A stretch of 15,357 bases of DNA from Candidatus Woesearchaeota archaeon (lineage in GTDB: Archaea > Nanobdellota > Nanobdellia > Woesearchaeales > ARS49): NCBI GenBank assembly GCA_016203345.1, contig JACQMZ010000095.1, forward strand, positions 1 to 15,357, in the 5' to 3' direction. The stretch's first letter is position 1. Every line of letters starts with the position of its first letter. Under the pieces are notes generated by a model that saw nothing but the letters and a program-made list of their open reading frames with translations, was not told the origin of the DNA and did no database searches. The position numbers and the translations under genes were made by a program. This document shows, piece after piece, positions 6,787 through 13,800 of the stretch.

Positions 6787-7890
6787 ATGGCGCGCAAGAG
6801 ACAGGAAGTGTCAGTGGCAAATGCCATTCTTCTTGTGCTCTTGTTTGGCGTGCTGGTGTTCAGCTCGTATTCAATATTTTCAATGTACCAGGCTTTCGAT
6901 AAGGGCCCGCCTCCTCTTCCTGCCGTTGAATTAACGTTGATTACAGTGGATGGTTGTGAGGCTTGTCTGGACGTGAAGCAGGTTCAGGGAGTGTTGTCTC
7001 AGGTTGCAGTTAACGTTTCCAGGACAACAGTGGTGCCTCATACAGAGGCAGCAGAGTTGGTTGCCAAGCACGCCTTGAAGCGCTTGCCTGCGGCGATCAT
7101 TACAGGCGAGGTGGCGAACCTGACGTTGGAGAATTTTGAGAGCAGGGATAATGCGCTGGTGTTTGATGCTCCGCCTGCGCCGTATTTTGATCCTGTAACG
7201 CAGGTGTTGAAGGGCAGGATTTCGGCAACCATCATTTCTGACAAGACGTGTCCGGCGTGTTCAAATGTGAGCGCGATCGTGTCTAATTTGAAACAGCGCA
7301 ACGTGTGGATATCGTCTTCGAGGTCTCTTGACGCTGGATCAAGTGATGCGAAGAAGCTGGTGGACAAGTACAAGATTGTGAAACTGCCGACAGTGATTTT
7401 CAGCGAGGAAGCAGGAGAGTACGAAATTTTCCAGAAGTTCTGGAGCCAGTTGGGAACGACAGAGGCAGATGGGTCTCTGGTGTTGCGGCAGGTTGATCCT
7501 CCATTTAAGGATGTGAAGAGTGGAGGAGTGAAAGGTCTGGTGGCGATGACGTATGTGGTTGATGCTTCTTGCGCAAACTGCACTGCGCCTGGTTTGTTTA
7601 AGGAGATTTTCCAGTCAAATCTGGGCATGGCGGTTGTGAACGAGAAAAGTGTTGATGTGTCATCGACTGATGGAAAGAGACTGTTAAAGCTGTATGGCAT
7701 TGGGCTGGTTCCTACGGTTGTGTTGTCGAAAGATGCTAAAGACTATGCTTCCTTTGAAGAAGTGTGGAAGCAGGTGGGCACGCAGGAAAATGACGGAGTG
7801 TACGTGTTCAGGAATTTGGGATTGATTGACGGTTTCACGTACAAAAACCTGACGAGCAAGGAAGTGGTTGTTGCTTCTCAGGAAGAATGA
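6787..7890 (+). CDS. Membrane-anchored protein with three tandem thioredoxin-like domains
   Basis: A 367-aa protein. One transmembrane helix (about residues 11-33) follows a short basic start, so the rest is probably outside the membrane. Three repeats of about 100 residues follow, each with a CxxC pair and a later xxP[AT] beta-strand that matches the cis-proline strand of thioredoxins: CEAC (57-60) with RLPAAII, CPAC (155-158) with KLPTVIF, and CANC (262-265) with LVPTVVL. Each repeat ends in a similar strand, for example QLGTTEADGSLVLRQVDPP. This suggests disulphide exchange, a scaffold or metal binding at the cell surface; none of the three sites is the classical CGPC or CPHC. Start: ATG at 6787, 2 nt after the lipoprotein stop; longer in-frame starts would lie inside that gene. 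Substrate unknown. Confidence 0.85.
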   Translation: MARKRQEVSVANAILLVLLFGVLVFSSYSIFSMYQAFDKGPPPLPAVELTLITVDGCEACLDVKQVQGVLSQVAVNVSRTTVVPHTEAAELVAKHALKRLPAAIITGEVANLTLENFESRDNALVFDAPPAPYFDPVTQVLKGRISATIISDKTCPACSNVSAIVSNLKQRNVWISSSRSLDAGSSDAKKLVDKYKIVKLPTVIFSEEAGEYEIFQKFWSQLGTTEADGSLVLRQVDPPFKDVKSGGVKGLVAMTYVVDASCANCTAPGLFKEIFQSNLGMAVVNEKSVDVSSTDGKRLLKLYGIGLVPTVVLSKDAKDYASFEEVWKQVGTQENDGVYVFRNLGLIDGFTYKNLTSKEVVVASQEE

Positions 7891-7895
7891 TTTGT

Positions 7896-7939
7896 GAATT
7901 TTCCTGAGCGAGCACCAAAAGTGCGAGTTCGGAAAATTC
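7896..7939 (+). repeat. GA-mismatch hairpin element, copy 5 (plus strand)
   Basis: Stem GAATTTTCC/GGAAAATTC, unpaired T7905, helix GAGC/GTTC (one G.T wobble), GA (7910-7911) opposite GA (7925-7926), helix GCAC/GTGC, loop CAAAA. It starts 5 nt after the stop of the thioredoxin-like gene and lies between convergent genes. Confidence 0.82.
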
Positions 7940-7944
7940 GTACA

Positions 7945-8091
7945 TTATCGTTTGATAACAAGCGGCTCTTTGTCCACAGCGTCAAGCACTATTGCCTCCC
8001 GCCCGCAGTATGGACAGAGTGTGGGCACGAAGTTTCTTGTGAACTTCCACTTGCACATTTCGCACTTGTATTTTTTACGTTCCAGTACCAT
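7945..8091 (-). CDS. Small zinc-ribbon protein
   Basis: A 48-aa protein with two CxxC knuckles, CEMC (Cys10, Cys13) and CPYCG (Cys26, Cys29), separated by 12 residues: a one-domain zinc ribbon. The flanking residues are basic at the N-terminus (ERKKYK) and mixed at the C-terminus. Such mini-ribbons are common in archaea and usually bind nucleic acid or act as subunits of larger complexes; which applies here cannot be told. Start: ATG at 8089-8091 is about 28 nt downstream of a TATA box at 8116-8123, consistent with a leaderless transcript. No competing plus-strand frame here has recognisable content. It is convergent with the thioredoxin-like operon. Confidence 0.8.
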   Translation of the reverse strand: MVLERKKYKCEMCKWKFTRNFVPTLCPYCGREAIVLDAVDKEPLVIKR

Positions 8092-8115
8092 TCACAGCGG
8101 GCGGAATCCGAGTTG

Positions 8116-8123
8116 TATTTAAA
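8116..8123 (-). promoter_or_regulatory. Predicted TATA box of the zinc-ribbon gene
   Basis: TTTAAATA on the minus strand is centred about 28 nt from the ATG at 8091. The hairpin at 8130-8177 ends 6 nt upstream of it. Confidence 0.6.
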
Positions 8124-8129
8124 CCTCAC

Positions 8130-8177
8130 GACTTTTCCGAACTCGCTCGGCGTCGCCTCGCTCGTTCAGGAAAATTC
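8130..8177 (-). repeat. GA-mismatch hairpin element, copy 6, with two GA modules (minus strand)
   Basis: Read on the minus strand: stem GAATTTTCC/GGAAAAGTC (one A.G mismatch), unpaired T (complement of 8168), helix GAAC/GTTC, GA/GA, helix GC/GC, a second GA/GA, helix GGC/GCC, loop GAC. It keeps the family pattern and adds one more GC-GA module. It lies 36 nt past the stop of the 8214-8567 gene and just upstream of the zinc-ribbon TATA box. Confidence 0.82.
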
Positions 8178-8213
8178 TGGGGGTCTGTGATTTCTATACT
8201 TTACTCTTACAAA

Positions 8214-8567
8214 TCAAGATTTAGCCGGAGCATCATCAACAGGCAGGACAAACCCCATGTCGTCTTGGTCAAACCCGTCGTCTGCGTCTGTCGCGGCTTG
8301 TGCGCACGTGTGTTGAATGTAGGGGCGCAGGACGTGTTTGATGTAGTGCAGAGTGTCTTCGAGTTGGGCTTTTTTTCCGCGATACTCGCCAAGGCGCTCT
8401 CCTGCCCTTTGTGCAGTTATGTTGCATGTTGTTATTTTAACTACGTTAAACGCGTGTTCGATACGCGGCCAGTATTCGAGGTCAAGATCTGCGAGCTTGG
8501 CCTGAAGTTCACGCTCCTTTTCTTCAAGTCCTTTGAGGAGTCGTGCGCTAAGATCTTCTGTGTCCAT
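8214..8567 (-). CDS. Small coiled-coil protein, function unknown
   Basis: A 117-aa protein. Residues 1-85 are charged helix with heptad-like spacing (LLKGLEEKERELQAKLADL near the start, then KKAQLEDTLHYIKHVL). The tail is acidic (DADDGFDQDD). There is no signal peptide, membrane segment or cysteine pair, and I recognise no family. The ATG at 8567 is about 29 nt from a TATA-like stretch at 8592-8600, so it is probably leaderless and transcribed separately from the protease gene 53 bp upstream. The longer plus-strand frame over this region reads as composition-driven antisense. Confidence 0.72.
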   Translation of the reverse strand: MDTEDLSARLLKGLEEKERELQAKLADLDLEYWPRIEHAFNVVKITTCNITAQRAGERLGEYRGKKAQLEDTLHYIKHVLRPYIQHTCAQAATDADDGFDQDDMGFVLPVDDAPAKS

Positions 8568-8591
8568 CCAGAAAGAATATTCATATATGGC

Positions 8592-8600
8592 TTTTATTTA
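8592..8600 (-). promoter_or_regulatory. Predicted TATA-like box of the 8214-8567 gene
   Basis: TAAATAAAA on the minus strand is centred about 29 nt upstream of the ATG at 8567. Confidence 0.4.
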
Positions 8601-8620
8601 TTGAGTACACACTGTGTGCA

Positions 8621-9541
8621 TCACGATCGTGGGCGTGCCCTGAGGAGGCGTGTGTATCCTGAGGAGTCCAGAAAGGTGCGGATGGCTGTGGCATTGATCA
8701 TGTCTTCGACTGGTGCTAAGGGGAGCATAAAGGCGTGTGCACGTATGCCGATAAGGTCGCCGCGGGCGTTGAACACCGGCCCTCCGCTGTTTCCGGCTTG
8801 GGTGTTCATTGAGATGTATGCAATGTGGTCGTCGCTGGGGTCAAGAGGGTCGCCGAGTGATTTGACGTAGCCGATGTCAAAGGATTTAAGGAGCCGTTCG
8901 TTCAGGACAAGACTGGGCAATTCGCTTTCAGGAAATGCACGGTATCCAACGCCATAGATCGTTTCTCCTATGCTTGCTGTGCCAAGGCGGTGTATTGCGC
9001 GCGCTTCAACACGCTGGTTGGCTCGCACTAAAGCGATGTCATTGTCGCTGTGTGCCGCAATCTCAAGGGGGATTGTTTCATAGACGAGTTCCCCTGCATG
9101 AAGTCTGTAGGCCGTTACCAGGCCGAGTGTTTCGCTGGTTTTCACGAATCTGCGTCTGAGGGGAAGGAAAGGATGGCTTGCGATTTGCTCATCTTCAAAT
9201 GGGGAGACGACGTGGTAGGCGGTGATGAAGTATGATTCGTGATCGTCATTGCTGACGCACACGCCTGAACCATAGCCATACGAGTTGACGTCGCCGGCTG
9301 TTCCTGTGGGAGCCCATTTTCCGTCTGGCCCTGCTTGTTCTTCTTCGAAATGGTACGCGACGGATTGGTAGATCATGCGTGCAGAGTCCATCATTGCCTG
9401 TCTGCCGGTGACAGATGGCACGACGAGCTGTTCCAGTGATGATGGTTGCGGTTGGGGAAGGCGGCATCCAGGGACCGCAAGTGCTATTCCGAGAATCCCT
9501 GCCCCGAGAAACCCTGCCATCCGTCGAGGTGCGTGTTTCAC
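8621..9541 (-). CDS. Exported trypsin-like serine protease (S1, S1C/DegP-like core)
   Basis: A 306-aa protein. The triad is visible: His110 in TAYHVVS, Asp168 in DNDIALVR and Ser252 in GNSGGPVF. The N-terminus has a hydrophobic signal (residues about 9-24) ending in VPGC, so it may be a lipoprotein, although proline in the lipobox is unusual. There is no PDZ domain: only about 55 residues follow the catalytic serine. Start: GTG at 9541 overlaps the stop of the upstream HTH gene as GTGA; another GTG lies three codons earlier at 9550. It probably degrades or processes proteins at the cell surface. Co-transcription with an HTH gene suggests regulated expression. Confidence 0.88.
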   Translation of the reverse strand: MKHAPRRMAGFLGAGILGIALAVPGCRLPQPQPSSLEQLVVPSVTGRQAMMDSARMIYQSVAYHFEEEQAGPDGKWAPTGTAGDVNSYGYGSGVCVSNDDHESYFITAYHVVSPFEDEQIASHPFLPLRRRFVKTSETLGLVTAYRLHAGELVYETIPLEIAAHSDNDIALVRANQRVEARAIHRLGTASIGETIYGVGYRAFPESELPSLVLNERLLKSFDIGYVKSLGDPLDPSDDHIAYISMNTQAGNSGGPVFNARGDLIGIRAHAFMLPLAPVEDMINATAIRTFLDSSGYTRLLRARPRS

Positions 9542-9726
9542 TGGGTCCACTCTGGCTTTATTTTCTTTTGGATGGTGAAATCATATTCTTCTTTTATGCG
9601 TTGAATGTCATCAAATACAGTGGATTTTGGTATGTTGAGTTGTCGTGCAATGTCGAGAATGTGCGTGCGGGCGTTTTGTTGGAGAACTTCAAGCACCTTC
9701 TTCATACGCTCATCGCGATGTAACAT
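9538..9726 (-). CDS. Small winged-helix/HTH DNA-binding protein (Lrp/AsnC-like N-domain)
   Basis: A 62-aa protein. KKVLEVLQQNARTHILDIAR then QLNIPKSTVFDDIQRIK is the classic Lrp-type helix-turn-helix: 'QQNAR' before helix 2, and a recognition helix with STVFDDI. It is only the DNA-binding half; the usual ligand-binding RAM domain is missing. Start: ATG at 9726 is about 28 nt downstream of TTATAAAA, which suggests a leaderless message; in-frame ATGs at 9750 and 9768 would overlap or precede that box. It overlaps the protease gene (GTGA) and is divergent from the AbrB-PhoU gene, so it could control either. That role is inferred. Confidence 0.78.
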   Translation of the reverse strand: MLHRDERMKKVLEVLQQNARTHILDIARQLNIPKSTVFDDIQRIKEEYDFTIQKKIKPEWTQ

Positions 9727-9750
9727 GGGGACAGAGGATACAGGTGACAT

Positions 9751-9758
9751 TTTATAAT
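9751..9758 (-). promoter_or_regulatory. Predicted TATA box of the HTH/protease operon
   Basis: ATTATAAA on the minus strand is centred about 28 nt before the ATG at 9726. Confidence 0.45.
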
Positions 9759-9800
9759 TTCCATTCATACATTATGCACTTGTACACATAGATCGAAAAC

Positions 9801-9808
9801 TATTTATA
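9801..9808 (+). promoter_or_regulatory. Predicted TATA box of the AbrB-PhoU gene
   Basis: TATTTATA predicts a start near 9830 and a leader of about 30 nt. That leader holds GAGGTG and the mini-ORF at 9843-9863. A stronger GGAGGAT at 9813-9819 would lie upstream of the message. Confidence 0.45.
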
Positions 9809-9842
9809 GTCAGGAGGATTTCCGCACCTTGTTGAGGTGGGC

Positions 9843-9863
9843 ATGAAGACGGGGGAAATATGA
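9843..9863 (+). CDS. Possible six-codon leader ORF before the AbrB-PhoU gene
   Basis: ATG with GAGGTG 4 nt upstream encodes MKTGEI, and its TGA stop overlaps the main ATG as ATGA. This would couple translation of the leader and the main gene. It is short enough to be chance; only the ribosome-binding site and the exact overlap support it. Confidence 0.3.
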   Translation: MKTGEI

Positions 9864-10810
9864 AACGCAGAGTGGTCAAACACGGAAGCGCTACGCTTAC
9901 TATTTCTCTTCCTATCAAGTGGGTTAAAAAGTACGGCATCAAGCCAGGCGATGAGCTGGACATTGAAGAGGAAAAAGGCAATCTGATCATCTCAACGTCG
10001 CGTGACGTGAGTCAGGTGCATACGGCAGTTCTTGATATTGAACGATTGGGTATTATTGGCATTCGCTCCTTGTGTGCGTTGTACAGGAGCGGGTGCGATG
10101 TGATTCGGGTGAAATACACCAATCCAAAAACTCTTGCGGATATTGAGGAATGGGTGCCTCAGTTGCCTGGGTTTGAGATCATGCAGCAGGATGAGGCAAG
10201 TTGTACGCTGAAGGAAGTGAGTATTCCCACGCGCACTGATGATGTGGACGACATTATCAAGCGGACGTTTCTGGTGTTGATGAGTGTTGCCAAGGATGTT
10301 GAGGAAAATGTGTCAAAGCCGAACAATTATGAGGCGTTGCGCACGCTGTGCAAGCGGGACCAGACGATTAACAAGTTCTGCAATTTTTGCAGGCGTATTT
10401 TGAATAAGAAGGGCATCAGCAGGATCAAGGATGCGCCGATGATTTATTACATGTTGGAATCATTGGAGAATCTGGGTGACGAGTACAAGTATTTCTGCAA
10501 GTGGGCGGCGGATGAAAAGGTTGACGTGAATAACCCAAGGGTGGCTTCAACAGTCAAGGAAACAAATAGGCTTGTGGAGAGCTTTTATTATTTGTACTTC
10601 AAGTTCAATGATGATAATGCGCGCAAGTTCCAGGAATCTGCTCGTGCGCATTTGGCTAAAATTGAAGGAATGCATAAATCAAAAAATTCCCAGGAAATTG
10701 TCTTGCATGATTATTTTGCCAGGATTACCGGCCAGTTGATCCAGATGGTGGGTCCTTTGTTGGCAATGAGAATTCCTGAGAAGTGTATGGTCCCTGATAG
10801 TATTGCTTAA
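9860..10810 (+). CDS. AbrB/SpoVT-type DNA-binding protein with PhoU-like domain (phosphate regulator type)
   Basis: A 316-aa protein. Residues 1-45 (RRVVKHGSATLTISLPIKWV, then GIKPGDELDIEEEKGNLIIS) are a swapped-hairpin AbrB/SpoVT DNA-binding domain. A linker domain follows to about residue 120. Residues about 130-310 are a helical bundle with PhoU-like character (MIYYMLESLENLGDEYKYF, then VKETNRLVESFYYLYF). This AbrB plus PhoU layout is the usual archaeal phosphate-uptake regulator. No phosphate transporter genes are in the window, so a phosphate role rests on the family alone. Its ATG has GGGGG four bases upstream. It ends 15 bp from the convergent 1022-aa gene. Confidence 0.87.
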   Translation: MKRRVVKHGSATLTISLPIKWVKKYGIKPGDELDIEEEKGNLIISTSRDVSQVHTAVLDIERLGIIGIRSLCALYRSGCDVIRVKYTNPKTLADIEEWVPQLPGFEIMQQDEASCTLKEVSIPTRTDDVDDIIKRTFLVLMSVAKDVEENVSKPNNYEALRTLCKRDQTINKFCNFCRRILNKKGISRIKDAPMIYYMLESLENLGDEYKYFCKWAADEKVDVNNPRVASTVKETNRLVESFYYLYFKFNDDNARKFQESARAHLAKIEGMHKSKNSQEIVLHDYFARITGQLIQMVGPLLAMRIPEKCMVPDSIA

Positions 10811-10825
10811 TGTTTTTGGCATGGC

Positions 10826-13800
10826 TTAATGTTTCGTTTGGTCCTTGCTGGATTCAAAGGGCCCTTCCCTTTTTCCAATGAACGCTCGGGAGATATAGTC
10901 AGCGAGGTCGTGCCAGCCGTGCCTGTTATGGGCGGGAAATACCCTGTTTTGTGAAGCTTCTTGCGCTATCTCATAGAGCGCACGGACATGCGCTTGGTAT
11001 CGTTGTTCGTATTTCTGGATGCGCCGTTTTTCTTCCCGTTGTGTGATGGGAACATTGTCGCCGGTTGTTACTGCACTGATGCGGGTTTGCCGGGCGTACG
11101 CCCTGGTGTCGTATTGTCTTTTCCAGTAGTGTGCGGACATTCTGAGGCTTGCCCACCAGCGGGAATAGAGGAAGTCGCGTTCGAGTTGTTCGTCGCTGAT
11201 GTCGCGTTTGATGGCTTCAGGTACGGCATTCATGGCAAGGGAAAGAATGTCTTCTGACGTGAGCAGGTAGGGTTCGAGAAAGATTGCAGGGTCGTCCTGA
11301 TAGTGAGAGACGGTGAGCACGTCAAAGTCTGTTCCTGTGCCGTCAATAAATGCGTTGCTTTGCTGGAGGTCCTTGCCGAAACGTCTTTTCATGGCGACGA
11401 GGTGCGGAATGATAAAGTCCGGGAGAAATCCAGTGTCCTTGAGTGTTTTGCCGTCTGCATGGATGGAGAGTCTCGGCTCAATGGATCGTGTGACGTAGCT
11501 TAAGTAGTCTTCAGGTTTTCTTTTCATTAAGATTCTTTTTGATAAACTGCCATTGTGGTAGTTGTTTTCGATGTTGTCCACTTGGAGGTTCCATTGTACA
11601 ATGCAGCGTCTAAAGGTGCGGAGAATGGTTTTGTGAATTTCGTCAACTTTTGCCTGCGAGTAGTGGCTGGGTGATGCCTGGCAAATGTTGATTTGTTGCT
11701 GTTTGGCGTGCAGGTAGTTGAATACTGTTGGCGAGACTTTGCGTTTTTCAATTACGACAGTCTTTCCATCAGGGTGTTGGATGTACATAATGGGCTCTGG
11801 GTGTTTGATTCCCCAACTCCGAAGTTGGGCAAGCTTTGTTTCTTTTTCGTGGTCTTCAAGCCGCTTGACGACAATGGTGGGTCCTTCACTCGAAGTGTGC
11901 TTCGGGAGTCTCAAGTACACAACTTTGTTCAGGGCATCGCAGGTGTCAACTCTCTGTACGCCTTTTCCTTGGGCAAGTTGCAGAACTTTTTCTGCGAGAC
12001 TCCCGGGTGTGGCTTTGTAGACGCGTTTTTCTTTGCCTAATCCTTCAAGTTCTGCTTCAAGAAGTACGAGTTTTGGATGGTAGTCAGGATTGTTCTTGGT
12101 ATGGTGAGGCGCGAGAGAAATGCACTTTCGTGCGCTCTTTGTAATCTTGCGGAGTTGCTTTCGGTAATTGTCTATATTTTTGTGGCTGTCTTCGAGCTGT
12201 TCGACCATGGCTGTGCTTTCCAGATCATCGTCAGGGGCCAGTCGTATATTCACGCGTGACGTGAATTTGATCTCGTCTTTCAGTCGGCGGACTACTCGCC
12301 TGGCTAAGCCAAGGTAGGCGTCGGCGGCGTTGATGAGGTTGTCCGGTGAATTGTCTCCCGCACGGCGGGCTCGTGTGTAGTAGTTGATTGCGCGCTTGTA
12401 GCACACGTCTGCGACTTCGTCCAGTGGAACAGCACGCAGGCTTCTGAGGCATTGTCGTATTCGTGGTATTGCGGCAACATCTTTTCGGGAGAGCAGTGTG
12501 GCAAGGTTGAGATAACTTTGGGCTATAAGGCTTGAATGGAAGCTGGAGGGATGGGGCGGCGCGGCATGCGTGTAATGTTGGAGGGCTTTCATAGTATAAC
12601 TGGTTCGTCTGGTTGCGTCCAGAACCGAGTATGCCGTGTAGAGTTCTCCGAGTGTCAGGTGCTTTCTGGGATCAATTTCTGGAGCACAGGGGATTATGCC
12701 CAGTATTTTTTTGGCTTGTTCGAGCTTGAGCCTGCGCCATCCGGCCGCCAGTCCTTTTATTTTTGCTTGCGCTATATTTGCTTGCGCCTGCGTGAGTAGG
12801 CAATGTGCGACGACCTCATCGACGCTGGTAAACGCACCAGGGTTTTGCCAAACAACTCGGTATGCGTGCTTGATGCGGCGCTCTGCCGCGTTAAGGAGTC
12901 CGTAGGCGATATCGCACGCGTTGTTGTAAAGTTTTCCTTTTGGCAGGGAAGCGGTTCGCTTGCCATGTTGCGCTGCTGCGCAGAGGATGTCTGTGGGAAC
13001 TTTGTGCTCGCGTGCAACATATCTGCCGACACGTATCATGCCTGTGGCGAGTCGTTGAAGGCTGCGGACAAAATAGGGGAGTTTGCGTATTTTCTCATGG
13101 GCAGGCAGCAGGCGAAGTATTTTGAGTTCGTAGGTCGCTGACTGCTTGTACATCTCTATTCCTTTGAGCTCGCACCGCATTTGGATGGCTGTTGAATCTG
13201 CAAGCTTGGCAAGTCCGTAGTAGCATTTGCCTGTCTTGGCAAGGTGGCGTACCGTGCCTTCGATGGCGCCTGTCTTTTGTTCTGAATATTCAGTAAGACT
13301 GGAGAGCGCATTGAGCGCAGCTGCGTAGTGCTGCTTGTCGTGCAGCAGTTCCGCGAGTCCTATGTGAGCATCTGCTTTGAGCTCAAGGAAGTCATCATGC
13401 CATTCAGGAGTCAGGGCGCCTTTTTGTTCGACCGCAGATATGACTTGCGCGTAGAGTGTTTGTTTTTTGCAGGGGTCATTTTCAACGCCTGCGAGGCGCG
13501 CCAGTTGGCGTGCGCGGTCAACGTAGCTTCTTCTGCTTTTGGTGAGCACGAAAAAATCAAGCTCGTAGTCAAGCATGTCGCGGCGTTGGTCTGGAGGGCA
13601 GGTTCGTGCCCAGTCACAGTATGCTTGCATGAACGCCTGGCCGTAGGGCATGAGGTCGTCAGTGTGCTGCCAGCGCAGTGCGTTGCGGAGAATGTTGCTG
13701 ACTTCAAGAATTTCAGGTGTGGGAGCAGGGGGCTTGCTTCCGTTGGTGATGAGCTCGTCAACAGTCTGGATCGTTCGGCGTTGCTGGCCATCAAGGGTTA

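Noticed and set aside
3329..7939. Copies at 3329 and 7896 as ordinary intrinsic terminators
   Set aside because: They sit right after stop codons, but no T-run follows, and sister copies lie upstream of promoters between divergent genes where nothing needs terminating.
2125..8177. Hairpin family as kink-turns bound by L7Ae
   Set aside because: Kink-turns also contain tandem G.A pairs, but need a 3-nt bulge directly next to them. Here the GA/GA is flanked by paired helices on both sides and the only bulge is one base 2-4 bp away.
8187..8870. A 227-aa plus-strand frame
   Set aside because: It is antisense to the coiled-coil gene and to the protease catalytic-serine region, with cysteine/phenylalanine-rich antisense-like composition and no recognisable motif.
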